Notes under the pieces: model-generated
Told to the model about the DNA's origin: nothing
Databases searched by the model: none
What the model saw: only the letters and a program-made list of their open reading frames with translations
From: Thermodesulfobacteriota bacterium
Lineage (GTDB): Bacteria; Desulfobacterota; Dissulfuribacteria; Dissulfuribacterales; UBA3076
Direction of reading: 5' to 3'
Length of the DNA: 7,189 nt
NCBI GenBank assembly: GCA_003645605.1
Contig: QNAY01000061.1
Span: 1 to 7,189, forward strand
In this document: positions 1-6,995 of the stretch, in pieces
How the letters are laid out: the number at the start of each line of letters is the position of its first letter
Numbering within the stretch: position 1 is the first letter of the stretch
Position numbers and translations under genes: made by a program

Positions 1-100
1 CCCCTCTTTTTGTCATTTCGACCGTAGGGAGAAATCTTTAATGCCTGTATTTTCAGTACGATAAGATTTCTCGCTTTGCTCGAAATGACAGTTTTGGTTA
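1..100. repeat. Left copy of a 100-bp palindromic repeat, identical to the right window end
   Basis: These 100 bases are repeated without a mismatch, in the same orientation, at 7090-7189. The repeat is itself an imperfect inverted repeat. Bases 11-21 (TGTCATTTCGA) pair perfectly with 80-90, and 29-38 (GAGAAATCTT) pair perfectly with 63-72. A 7-by-7 mismatched stretch (22-28 against 73-79) separates the two stems, and the loop is about 24 nt. From memory, palindromes built on TCATTTCGA and GAGAAATCT occur as dispersed repeats in many bacterial genomes; I infer that this is such a REP/MITE-like element and not part of a gene. It lies directly downstream of secG on the minus strand and could act as a transcript-end hairpin. 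No U-tract follows the stem on that strand, so it does not look like a classic intrinsic terminator. Confidence 0.9.
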
Positions 101-117
101 GTTTTCGTTCAGACACT
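101..117. repeat. Outer terminal inverted-repeat arm of the left repeat copy
   Basis: The reverse complement of 101-117 is AGTGTCTGAACGAAAAC. The sequence at 7074-7090, just outside the right copy, is AGTGCCTGAACGAAAAC, which gives 16 of 17 matches. Each 100-bp core thus carries one visible outer arm: on its right side here, on its left side at the far end. Joined, arm plus core plus arm would make an element of roughly 133 bp with 17-bp terminal inverted repeats. The arm reaches into the secG stop codon (116-118). Confidence 0.75.
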
Positions 118-652
118 ATTTAGATGCCTCATCAGGTTGAGTCATTGATGGTACAACATTTTCAGGCTGATTTCCATCTGGCTTGCTATCATCAGCCAAG
201 GCATCTGTCTTTTTATCTGAGCCCTGCGCAGGTTCCTCAACCCCGGTTACCGGTGCAGGAGCAGTTTCAACAGTCTCAGGAATTACAATAGATTCAGTAG
301 TCTCAACAGTTTCAGTAGCTTCAGGAATCACGGTCTCAGCAGCTTCAGGAATTTCAGCAGGTTCAACCGGTTCGGTAATAACAGGACTGGTAGTTACCTC
401 CACGTCCTGCATTATCGAATCCTCAACCCTGTGAGCTGACAAATAGGTGATGACAAGAGCCAAAACCATAAAGAGCACTGCCAGCCCGGAAGTGATCTTG
501 TGCAAAAAAGAAGCCGGTCCCGCGCTGCCAAAGATGGTATCACTGGACCCGAACACAGCGCCTATTGCAGCCCCTTTGCCTTGCTGGAGCAAGACAGTAA
601 GAACCAAGAAGATACATACAATAACATAGACTACTATTAAGATAGTGTACAA
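116..652 (-). CDS. secG: Protein translocase subunit SecG with a long acidic C-terminal tail
   Basis: SecG is the small accessory subunit of the inner-membrane SecYEG channel and assists SecA-driven protein export. The family pattern is clear: a first membrane helix at about residues 2-22, the QQGKGAA turn at 23-29, a Gly/Ser-rich cytoplasmic loop containing FGSSDTIFGSAGPASFL (34-50), and a second helix at about 55-72. I chose the TTG at 650-652 because an AAAGG Shine-Dalgarno at 660-664 sits 7 nt upstream and the protein then begins MYTILIVVYVIV, as SecG proteins usually do. A longer frame from TTG at 682 would add ten residues and overlap tpiA. Residues 73-178 form an unusual Glu/Pro/Thr/Val-rich tail that more than doubles the core; many SecG proteins are only about 70-130 residues. 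The tail holds imperfect IPEA(A/T)ETV octapeptide repeats. The gene starts 14 bp after the tpiA stop and is the last gene of the run. Confidence 0.93.
   Translation of the reverse strand: MYTILIVVYVIVCIFLVLTVLLQQGKGAAIGAVFGSSDTIFGSAGPASFLHKITSGLAVLFMVLALVITYLSAHRVEDSIMQDVEVTTSPVITEPVEPAEIPEAAETVIPEATETVETTESIVIPETVETAPAPVTGVEEPAQGSDKKTDALADDSKPDGNQPENVVPSMTQPDEASK
257..352 (-). repeat. Degenerate 24-bp / 8-residue repeats in the secG tail
   Basis: On the plus strand TCAGTAGCTTCAGGAAT at 312-328 recurs as TCAGCAGCTTCAGGAAT at 336-352, one mismatch at a period of 24 bp. In protein these units read IPEAAETV and IPEATETV (residues 101-108 and 109-116 of the 178-residue form). A third, looser unit, IPETVETAP, lies at 124-132 after a short spacer. 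The repeat stays in frame, consistent with tail growth by slippage or unequal exchange of a disordered segment. Confidence 0.75.
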
Positions 653-659
653 AAGAAAA

Positions 660-664
660 CCTTT
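660..664 (-). promoter_or_regulatory. Shine-Dalgarno that decides the secG start
   Basis: Read on the minus strand, AAAGG lies 7 nt before the TTG at 650-652 and within the 14-nt tpiA-secG gap plus the tpiA stop region. I see no comparably placed purine run for the alternative TTG at 680-682, which lies inside the tpiA coding end. This supports the shorter SecG. Confidence 0.65.
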
Positions 665-666
665 AA

Positions 667-1440
667 TTAACCGACCCGGCAACTGGCAATCTGAGCAAAA
701 CTCCCGGGTTTGAGAGATGCACCGCCGACAAGAGCTCCGTCTACATCGGGGAGCGCCATTAATTCATTAACATTTTCTGATTTAACCGAGCCACCATACA
801 ATATTCGAATTTGCCCTGCAATACCGGAATCGAAATGATCGGTAAGCCACGACCGGATATTGATGTGGGCATCCTGTGCCTGATCCGGAGTAGCCGTTTT
901 ACCTGTACCGATTGCCCATACAGGTTCATAGGCAACTACTACTTTGTCTGCCTCTTGGTTACCTACCTCTGAAAAACCTGCTGATAACTGTTTTTCAAGT
1001 ATATCATGCGTAAGCCCGGCTTCTCTTTCCTCTAATTTTTCTCCAATGCATAAGATCGGAAGCAAATCATTTTCCAGGGCAGACTTGACCTTTAAGGAAA
1101 TAAGGCTATTTTCTTCTCCGAAAATGTGCCTGCGCTCTGAATGCCCGAGGATTACCCACTTAACCCCGAATTCCTTGAGCATGATAGATGATATTTCACC
1201 AGTAAAGCCACCCTTTTGCTCAAAGTACATGTTCTGAGCTGCAAGGGACACAAGTTCATTTTCTTTGATGATTTCACCGGCTGCTGAAAGGGCGGTAAAC
1301 GGAGGCGCAATCACTATCTCTCTTTCCGTCAGGTAATTCACCAGGGGCAAAAAAACTTTAAGGAAATCACGGGTCTCGGCCACGGTTTTATACATCTTCC
1401 AGTTAGCTGCTAAAACAGGTCTTCTCTTTGAAGAATTCAT
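667..1440 (-). CDS. tpiA: Triose-phosphate isomerase
   Basis: This cytosolic (beta/alpha)8-barrel enzyme interconverts dihydroxyacetone phosphate and glyceraldehyde 3-phosphate in glycolysis and gluconeogenesis. At 257 residues it has the normal full length. All key elements are visible: AANWKMYK with the substrate-binding Asn13 and Lys15, ILGHSERR with the electrophilic His100, YEPVWAIGTGKTA at 171-183 with the catalytic base Glu172 followed by flexible loop 6, and the phosphate-binding YGGSVK (215-220) and VGGASL (238-243). The ATG shares four bases (ATGA) with the pgk stop, and a GAGGAGT Shine-Dalgarno lies in the end of pgk, so translational coupling to pgk is likely. The gene ends 14 bp before the preferred secG start. 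Nothing suggests loss of function. Confidence 0.99.
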   Translation of the reverse strand: MNSSKRRPVLAANWKMYKTVAETRDFLKVFLPLVNYLTEREIVIAPPFTALSAAGEIIKENELVSLAAQNMYFEQKGGFTGEISSIMLKEFGVKWVILGHSERRHIFGEENSLISLKVKSALENDLLPILCIGEKLEEREAGLTHDILEKQLSAGFSEVGNQEADKVVVAYEPVWAIGTGKTATPDQAQDAHINIRSWLTDHFDSGIAGQIRILYGGSVKSENVNELMALPDVDGALVGGASLKPGSFAQIASCRVG

Positions 1441-2630
1441 TTTTTGCTACACTCCTCAAGCGCCGTTATGCCCGGCAGTTTTTTTCCTTCCAAAAGGTTG
1501 AGAAACGCACCACCACCTGTGGACATGTAAGATATGTTTTCTACTTCACCTGCCCTGTGGATGGACAGATCAGTATCTCCTCCGCCTACAATGCTGAGGG
1601 CCTGACTGCTGCCGACTGCATGCGCCAGGGCCATGGTACCCTGGCTGAAGGGCTCGAGCTCAAAGGCCCCCATTGGGCCATTCCACACTATGGTTTCGGC
1701 ATTGTAAAGGGCTTCACTGAAGAGGTCTGATGTTGCAGGCCCTATGTCCAATGCCATCCAATCATCAGGAATTTCCTGAGTTGGGACGATCCTGGTTTCG
1801 GCGTTTGTGTCAAGGTCCTGTGCTATGACGCAGTCAACAGGAAGGTAGAATTTAATGCCTTTATCTTTTGCCTGATCAATTAAGGCCCTGGCCGTGCCTA
1901 CCAGCTCTTTCTCAGTAAGGGATTTTCCTATATCAATGTCTTGTGCCGTCAGAAACGTATTGGCCATTGCCCCGCCGACTATCAGCTTATCCACCCGGTT
2001 CAGTATGTTTTTAATGGCCTCCAGCTTGCCGGATATTTTGGCCCCACCCAGGATGGCCACCAGAGGTCTGGCAGGTTCTTCCATGGCCTTTTTGAAATAT
2101 AAAAGTTCCTGCTTTATAAGAAAACCGGCTGCGCACTCTTTAACCAGGCCGGGTACTCCAGTCACTGAGGCATGTGCCCTGTGTGATACCGCAAAGGCAT
2201 CATTTATATATATATCGGCCATTTTGGCCAAGGCTTCTACAAAGCCAGGGTCGTTTTTTGTTTCTCCTTGATGATATCTGAGATTTTCAAGCAGCAGCAC
2301 TTCTCCTTCTGACATGGAGTTGACCTGGTTCTCCACTTCATCTCCAATGCAGTCCGGGGCCAGAGATACCTCCCTGTCTATCAGCTCTCTAAGACGCCTG
2401 GACACTGGTCTCAGGCTGAATTTTTCTATTCTCTGCCCCTTCGGACGGCCAAGATGCGAGCAAAGTATCAGTCGTGCTCCAGCCTCTATGGCGTGACGTA
2501 TGCTTGGAAGGGCAGCCCTGATACGGTTGTCGTCTGTGATATTGCCGGAATCGTCCAGGGGGATATTGAAATCCGTCCTCATCAGGACCCTTTGGCCTTT
2601 CAGTGGAATTTCATCTATGTATTTGATCAC
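1437..2630 (-). CDS. pgk: Phosphoglycerate kinase
   Basis: This cytosolic monomer catalyses the reversible phosphate transfer between 1,3-bisphosphoglycerate plus ADP and 3-phosphoglycerate plus ATP. At 397 residues it has the usual bacterial length. Family motifs appear in order: RVLMRTDFNIPL (14-25) and SHLGRPKG (58-65) with substrate-binding residues, ENLRYH (115-120), SHRAHAS (149-155), the hinge-side ILGGAKISGK (193-202), VWNGPMGAFE (315-324), the nucleotide-binding GGGDT (349-353) and STGGGAFL (370-377). Translation starts at GTG (2628-2630), supported by a GGGGGAG Shine-Dalgarno 8 nt upstream; the ATG just upstream at 2645-2647 is out of frame. The gene follows the dikinase after 87 bp and overlaps tpiA by 4 bp, so it is most likely the second gene of an operon. 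No gapA gene is seen in the window. Confidence 0.99.
   Translation of the reverse strand: MIKYIDEIPLKGQRVLMRTDFNIPLDDSGNITDDNRIRAALPSIRHAIEAGARLILCSHLGRPKGQRIEKFSLRPVSRRLRELIDREVSLAPDCIGDEVENQVNSMSEGEVLLLENLRYHQGETKNDPGFVEALAKMADIYINDAFAVSHRAHASVTGVPGLVKECAAGFLIKQELLYFKKAMEEPARPLVAILGGAKISGKLEAIKNILNRVDKLIVGGAMANTFLTAQDIDIGKSLTEKELVGTARALIDQAKDKGIKFYLPVDCVIAQDLDTNAETRIVPTQEIPDDWMALDIGPATSDLFSEALYNAETIVWNGPMGAFELEPFSQGTMALAHAVGSSQALSIVGGGDTDLSIHRAGEVENISYMSTGGGAFLNLLEGKKLPGITALEECSKK
1451..1457 (-). promoter_or_regulatory. Shine-Dalgarno for tpiA within the end of pgk
   Basis: On the minus strand GAGGAGT lies 10 nt upstream of the tpiA ATG, inside the last codons of pgk. Together with the ATGA stop/start overlap this is a typical arrangement for termination-reinitiation coupling of the two glycolytic genes. 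Confidence 0.7.
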
Positions 2631-2638
2631 GACAGTAT

Positions 2639-2645
2639 CTCCCCC
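2639..2645 (-). promoter_or_regulatory. Strong Shine-Dalgarno for the GTG start of pgk
   Basis: On the minus strand GGGGGAG lies 8 nt before the GTG at 2628-2630. It fixes this GTG as the start, which agrees with the conserved N-terminus of the family beginning a few residues before KGQRVLMR. Confidence 0.7.
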
Positions 2646-2661
2646 ATGCGAATCCCTATAT

Positions 2662-2724
2662 CTAATTTTGTAACCCTGAACCTTTGAACTCTGAACCCAT
2701 GAACGGTTACCTAATTTTCAAACC
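2662..2724. repeat. Short repeats in the dikinase-pgk spacer
   Basis: The spacer carries TGAAC four times at 2677, 2685, 2692 and 2700, spaced 8, 7 and 8 bp; on the transcribed strand these read GTTCA. Around them CTAATTTTGTAACC (2662-2675) and CTAATTTTCAAACC (2711-2724) match at 12 of 14 positions, and the second copy runs over the dikinase stop codon. I see no strong hairpin or U-tract here, so read-through from the dikinase gene into pgk is plausible. The role is unknown: simple-sequence growth, a protein-binding array, or nothing. Confidence 0.5.
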
Positions 2725-5700
2725 AAAGACATCTCTTCCTCTGTCTGAGTGTCATGCTTACCCATGTATATCGAGCCGTTTCTGCCGTCAATACTCAGAA
2801 AGTCGCCGGAACGAATAGTGCGGTCGTGTAACCGCGCAAAACCCTGGTTTTCAGAGACCTTTAGCTGCTTGCAGCCCACAATGCAGTTCTTGTCCAGACG
2901 AAACGCAATAATGGCTGCATGAGATGTCTGCCCTCCCTTTGCCGTGAGCAGGCCGTCTGTTAAAGTAATTTCCTTGATATCGTCCGGGACAGTGTCTGAA
3001 CGGATCAGAATCAATGGAGTTTTGGGCTCCTTCTCGCGGAAGGATTTAATCTCAGAGAGGGTGAACACAGCCTTCCCTGTCATGGCCCCTCCACTCACCC
3101 CGATGCCTCTGCCCAGGTAGCCGGCCTCTAGTTCTGCTGAGTGCACGAAAACCTGAACGATGTATCGCCTTTTAGTGGTCATGTTTCGGCTTTGGAGTAT
3201 AAAAAGCTGGTTACTCTCCGGACCTTCAAAGGTAAATTCTATCTCCTGAGGGTCCCATTTTTTTTCGTAGATGAGCTCTCTGGTCATGGATAACAAAGTA
3301 TTATAAATCTCAGGAAAATTTTTCTCCAAAGTCATTTCGGAATCAAGCCCCATAGTTTTTCGCTGCTTGATTGAAATCGGATATGTAGTGACCAGTCCGC
3401 TTACGATGTCATCCCCCTGATTGCCTGTGGTGAAGTCACCCCATAGACCGATATTGTCTATATGGTCAGTATGGATTGGCGTAAAGGCTACGCCGGTACC
3501 GGATATCTCAGAAAGATTTCCATAAGCCATGGCCTGCAGTATCACAGCTGTGCCCCAATAATCGGACATCTCCATTATTTCCCTGTAGTTTTTTGCTTTT
3601 TCAGATTCCCAGGACGTAAGAATCAGTCGTATGGCCACAAAGAGCTGCTTAAAAGGATCAACTTCCAGCTCCAGACCGTGATCCAGCGTGGCTTGATGAT
3701 AAGCCATAGCCAGCTCTTTCATCTGGTCTCCGGTAAATTCCCTTTTTTGCTTTACTCCATACCGGCGCTTGTGATTACTAATGAGTTCGGTGAACATCTC
3801 ACGGTCCAGATCAAAGGCCATGGCCCATGATTGGACAAACCTGCGGTAGTTGTCCCAGGCAAACCAGGCATTACCGGTTTTTTTAGCCAGGCCTTCTATG
3901 ATTTCAAGGTTACTGCCCACATTAATGATTGTTGACATCATGCCAGGCATGGAAATGGCCGCTCCACTTCTAACCGATAAGAGCAAGGGATTTGACGGAT
4001 CGCCAAACCCGCGCCCGGTCCGGCGCTCCATTTCCCCAATAGCTTTCTTAAGCTGTGATCTGAATTCTCTGTATACACTGGGCAGTTTCCGGATAATAGG
4101 GTAACACCTGAAGACCTCGGTTGTGACTATTACTCCTGGTGGAACCGGTATACCCTTCTGTGCCAGGAGCACCAGGTTAAAGCCCTTGTTACCAAGGTGT
4201 ATGAGGTTTTTTGTCTGTTGTTCAGGACTGTGTATGGTACACAAGATCTGATTCGGATCATAGCTCAACATTAAGTCAAGTTCCTTGTGATCCAGTCTTT
4301 CTTTCTGCTCTCCAAGCACCTGGTATACCCGGGCGATAAAGTTGTCCAGATATTGAAGACCAAAGGTGCCGGAGATAAGGTCTCTCAGGAACCATTCTGT
4401 TATCTGATGAATCAGTTGAGTCTCGTTTTCGGCCTCCTTTACAGCAGTCTTGTATTTTGGAAGAAGGTTGTGTTTGCCCAACTGGCGAATAATAAGAGAG
4501 ATATTGTCCTGATGTGGGCTTATGTAATAGGCATGGATAATATCCTTAACACCTTCGGACAGTCCTCTCACTACATCCAGGTACTGGGAGAAGGCAAATC
4601 GCCGGACATCGAGGGATTTCTCCAGCAATCCGAGATAAGTGGCGAACTTTCTGGAATACACTCCGTCTAACTGTACGGCTCTCCAAAAGAGGCGGAGGTA
4701 CCTCAGGATGCGCGCGAAGATAGACCTTGAGATAAAAGTTGAATCTATCTCAGCTATCAGTTGTTCGAAATGAATATTGGCCAGGTTCTCCAGGCGGAAA
4801 CTGAGGCTGAGGGCGTCAAACTTGCGCTCATGGTAACAGCCATACATTGAAGGAATATCCACTGTTATATGTCGCTTGTGGTATATGTCCTCCCTGATTT
4901 CAAATTGCTCTTTACTGAGAATAATACCCTTAAGGACATCAAGCTGGTCCAGGATTACCTCAAGACACCGCTCCGGATCGTCGTCCACATCCAGGATTTC
5001 AAGTACCTTATCCAGTCCCTCAAAACCCAGATTTTTGGCCTCTTCCAGGTGATGACGGATTTCCTGAGTGCCGAGCTTGTACTTATGGGCCTCAAGCCTG
5101 TACATCCGAATAAGAAGTTCAACACGTCTTCTTTCTTGATGGGGGATGTCCTGTACTTGACACAGTATTTGTGAGAGCCGGTCCTTTTCCAAATTCAGCA
5201 GGCTATCTACACTGTGGGTAAATCCTTTGAGATCCAGCACATCTGCCAGATGTTGTATGAGTCTGTGGACATGATCCACGTGAGGGCCATAGGCAGGAAC
5301 CTGCTCCAGAATTTCAGGGGGCAGGAAAGGGGCCAGTCCTTCCTTTTGCCTGCTGAACCAGAAGCACAAAATGGCTTCAATAAAATCGACAATGCGGTTG
5401 TTGCTCTCAACATGGCTCTGTTTTCTCAGGAAATGGATAAGTATATCCTCGCGGTGGGATAGCTCATCAAGCTCTGTTGACACATCCCTCAAGAGACCCT
5501 CTGCTCCTATTTCATTGAAGTAAACCGGCAGGATCTTGGTCAATTGTTTGACCAGATTGTAAATCGGCTCTACGTTACAGTTCAATAATCTGCTGACGTC
5601 TTTCTGAAACAGGTCTGTATCCCGGATGCATGTGCCTGCCAGTTTAAGATTTATTATAAGAGCTGACAACAGGGTGCCGCAGACACTGGTTCTCTGTTCC

Positions 5701-6995
5701 ACAAATTTTAACCAGACACGAATATTCTGCAGGTGAGCAGGATCGCTCAAGATATGCCATTCGGCATCTACGCCCTTAATCCCCGGGGGTTGGAAGCCAA
5801 ACTGAACTACCTGATTAAGGAAAAGCTCTATAAGCCTTGTGTCGTCCCTGCGGACTACTTCTGAACCAAGGGCCTCGATGCACTGAAGTGCAGTCCTTGG
5901 GAAATTGCCTACTTGCTGCTTTAGCAGCGCAAAGCTTCTGGAAAAGATCTCTTGAAGCTGCTCCAGGTCTGCAGTGCGTATAAGATACAAAAGGCTGTGG
6001 TTGATCTGCCGAAGGATTTCCTCGTGGATCGTGGACAGGCCTTCTATTTCAATAAGATGAAATGGCAGAAGAAGGTATAATCCGGTCCCTTGATTGGGGG
6101 AAGCCTTCTCTTTTGATGATACGGGCAGGATTTGACACGACAGACGGCCCAGGTCCTGGACAATCTTTCTGTACTGATCCACTATATCCAGATATCCTGG
6201 ACGCCTAGCCAGTTCCAAGACCTTTTTTTCCTTAAGAGGCGGTTTCCTTTCGATTTTCAGGTCTTCCAGAGAGGATTTGAGATGTCTATGCGAGACCTGC
6301 TCAATAAGTCCTAGTATCTTTTTCAGATCTTCAGAAGCCGGTTCCATGGAGAATTGTTCAATAGCGCTGTTTAGCCAGTTAACAGGGTCTTCTTGCTCAA
6401 GCCAGTACTGAGATGTAGCTTTCTGAACTTCAACAAGAAGTCTGCCGGCTTCATCCCACAACCCTGGAGAGGTCTCTTGCCCATCCAGGCGGTTGGAAAG
6501 ATTCTGTATCAGGTGTGATACAGGGTGATAGCTCATGGCAACAGACTTAATCACATGCGCATTGGATTCTTTAAGCCTGTGAAAGGCATGTTCAATATCA
6601 GGCAGTATTGTCAGAAGCTTTTCAGTATCTACTTTTTGAATGATCTTTTCCAGAAAGGCCAGGAGTCCGTTTACTGCTTCGGTCTTTTGGTCATTTTCAG
6701 GGGCCTGGGAGATGACATCAGAGAAGGTGTCCAAAAACACTCTGATGGCATCAGGTCCATGAGACGAACGGCTGTAAGTAGCAAGATTCTTGAGGGCAAA
6801 TGACCTCAGATCTCCAACTATGATTTCCCAGTTGCGAAATGGATGGTGCAGTTCAAAGAGGAGGCTGTCAACAGCCTTAATTATGCCTTGATAATCCTTT
6901 ACTGCGTCCAGGAGAACCTGGTAACGGGAGTCATACTTTACTTCCCTGACGGCTGTGGCCTCGAGATTTACACGGAGGGCTTCTGATGATATCAT
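2718..6995 (-). CDS. PPDK-like dikinase: long helical N-terminus, ATP-grasp and phosphohistidine domains, no PEP/pyruvate barrel
   Basis: A soluble 1425-residue protein with no evident signal peptide or membrane helix. Residues 1 to about 930 are mostly helical, leucine-rich and not recognised by me. A PPDK-type ATP-grasp domain follows (about 934-1272): GNKGFN with Lys937, LLLSVRSGAAISMPGMM with Arg1009, NAWFAWDNYRRF (1042-1053), GTGVAFT (1166-1172), EIEFTFE (1251-1257) and LFILQSR with Gln1268 and Arg1270. The swivel domain (about 1290-1412) carries TAKGGQTSHAA with the phospho-acceptor His1359 and ends with IDGRNGSIYMG. In PPDK and PEP synthase a PEP/pyruvate barrel of roughly 350 residues comes next; here only 13 residues remain. 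Autophosphorylation from ATP is therefore expected, while the acceptor is unknown and could bind the N-terminal part or a partner protein. The ATG at 6993-6995 is the first possible start, since an in-frame TAA lies 15 nt upstream; its ribosome-binding site is weak. As the first visible gene before pgk-tpiA-secG it is probably tied to central carbon metabolism. A call of plain ppdK or ppsA would be misleading. Confidence 0.93.
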   Translation of the reverse strand: MISSEALRVNLEATAVREVKYDSRYQVLLDAVKDYQGIIKAVDSLLFELHHPFRNWEIIVGDLRSFALKNLATYSRSSHGPDAIRVFLDTFSDVISQAPENDQKTEAVNGLLAFLEKIIQKVDTEKLLTILPDIEHAFHRLKESNAHVIKSVAMSYHPVSHLIQNLSNRLDGQETSPGLWDEAGRLLVEVQKATSQYWLEQEDPVNWLNSAIEQFSMEPASEDLKKILGLIEQVSHRHLKSSLEDLKIERKPPLKEKKVLELARRPGYLDIVDQYRKIVQDLGRLSCQILPVSSKEKASPNQGTGLYLLLPFHLIEIEGLSTIHEEILRQINHSLLYLIRTADLEQLQEIFSRSFALLKQQVGNFPRTALQCIEALGSEVVRRDDTRLIELFLNQVVQFGFQPPGIKGVDAEWHILSDPAHLQNIRVWLKFVEQRTSVCGTLLSALIINLKLAGTCIRDTDLFQKDVSRLLNCNVEPIYNLVKQLTKILPVYFNEIGAEGLLRDVSTELDELSHREDILIHFLRKQSHVESNNRIVDFIEAILCFWFSRQKEGLAPFLPPEILEQVPAYGPHVDHVHRLIQHLADVLDLKGFTHSVDSLLNLEKDRLSQILCQVQDIPHQERRRVELLIRMYRLEAHKYKLGTQEIRHHLEEAKNLGFEGLDKVLEILDVDDDPERCLEVILDQLDVLKGIILSKEQFEIREDIYHKRHITVDIPSMYGCYHERKFDALSLSFRLENLANIHFEQLIAEIDSTFISRSIFARILRYLRLFWRAVQLDGVYSRKFATYLGLLEKSLDVRRFAFSQYLDVVRGLSEGVKDIIHAYYISPHQDNISLIIRQLGKHNLLPKYKTAVKEAENETQLIHQITEWFLRDLISGTFGLQYLDNFIARVYQVLGEQKERLDHKELDLMLSYDPNQILCTIHSPEQQTKNLIHLGNKGFNLVLLAQKGIPVPPGVIVTTEVFRCYPIIRKLPSVYREFRSQLKKAIGEMERRTGRGFGDPSNPLLLSVRSGAAISMPGMMSTIINVGSNLEIIEGLAKKTGNAWFAWDNYRRFVQSWAMAFDLDREMFTELISNHKRRYGVKQKREFTGDQMKELAMAYHQATLDHGLELEVDPFKQLFVAIRLILTSWESEKAKNYREIMEMSDYWGTAVILQAMAYGNLSEISGTGVAFTPIHTDHIDNIGLWGDFTTGNQGDDIVSGLVTTYPISIKQRKTMGLDSEMTLEKNFPEIYNTLLSMTRELIYEKKWDPQEIEFTFEGPESNQLFILQSRNMTTKRRYIVQVFVHSAELEAGYLGRGIGVSGGAMTGKAVFTLSEIKSFREKEPKTPLILIRSDTVPDDIKEITLTDGLLTAKGGQTSHAAIIAFRLDKNCIVGCKQLKVSENQGFARLHDRTIRSGDFLSIDGRNGSIYMGKHDTQTEEEMSLV
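2760..3128 (-). other. Phosphohistidine swivel domain of the dikinase
   Basis: Residues about 1290-1412. The catalytic His1359 is encoded by CAT at 2919-2921. The motif GGQTSHAA has the threonine two residues before the histidine (Thr1357). In plant and bacterial PPDK the equivalent threonine is reversibly phosphorylated by the PDRP regulator; PEP synthases usually read GGRTCHAA. The domain is thus closer to PPDK than to PEP synthase. Confidence 0.85.
3180..4196 (-). other. PPDK-type ATP-grasp domain of the dikinase
   Basis: Residues about 934-1272. The nucleotide-binding residues expected by analogy with PPDK are all present: Lys937 in GNKG, Arg1009 in SVRSG, the acidic residues of EIEFTFE, and Gln1268/Arg1270 in LQSR. 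The block SVRSGAAISMPGMM is a PPDK hallmark. I see no frameshift or internal stop, so this half of the reaction looks intact. Confidence 0.9.

Noticed and set aside
11..90. Intrinsic terminator for the operon
   Set aside because: The hairpin has a long loop and a mismatched middle, and no U-tract follows it on the minus strand; only a loose role as transcript end is possible.
653..682. secG start at the TTG of 680-682
   Set aside because: It would overlap tpiA, lacks a placed Shine-Dalgarno, and adds residues MPGRLIKGFL not typical of SecG; the TTG at 650-652 fits better.
1428..1730. Plus-strand open frame of 100 codons
   Set aside because: Lies antisense to the clearly conserved pgk C-terminus; the translation shows no family resemblance.
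4287..4670. Plus-strand open frame of 127 codons, and similar ones at 1894-2271 and 3462-3830
   Set aside because: Antisense shadows of the dikinase and pgk reading frames, with no ribosome-binding site that I can defend and no recognisable domain.
5207..5413. Minus-strand 68-codon frame inside the dikinase gene
   Set aside because: An out-of-frame shadow of the dikinase; the main frame is continuous through it.
2718..6995. Ordinary pyruvate phosphate dikinase or PEP synthase
   Set aside because: The C-terminal PEP/pyruvate-binding barrel is absent and there is a 930-residue extra N-terminus, so the canonical reaction cannot be assumed.
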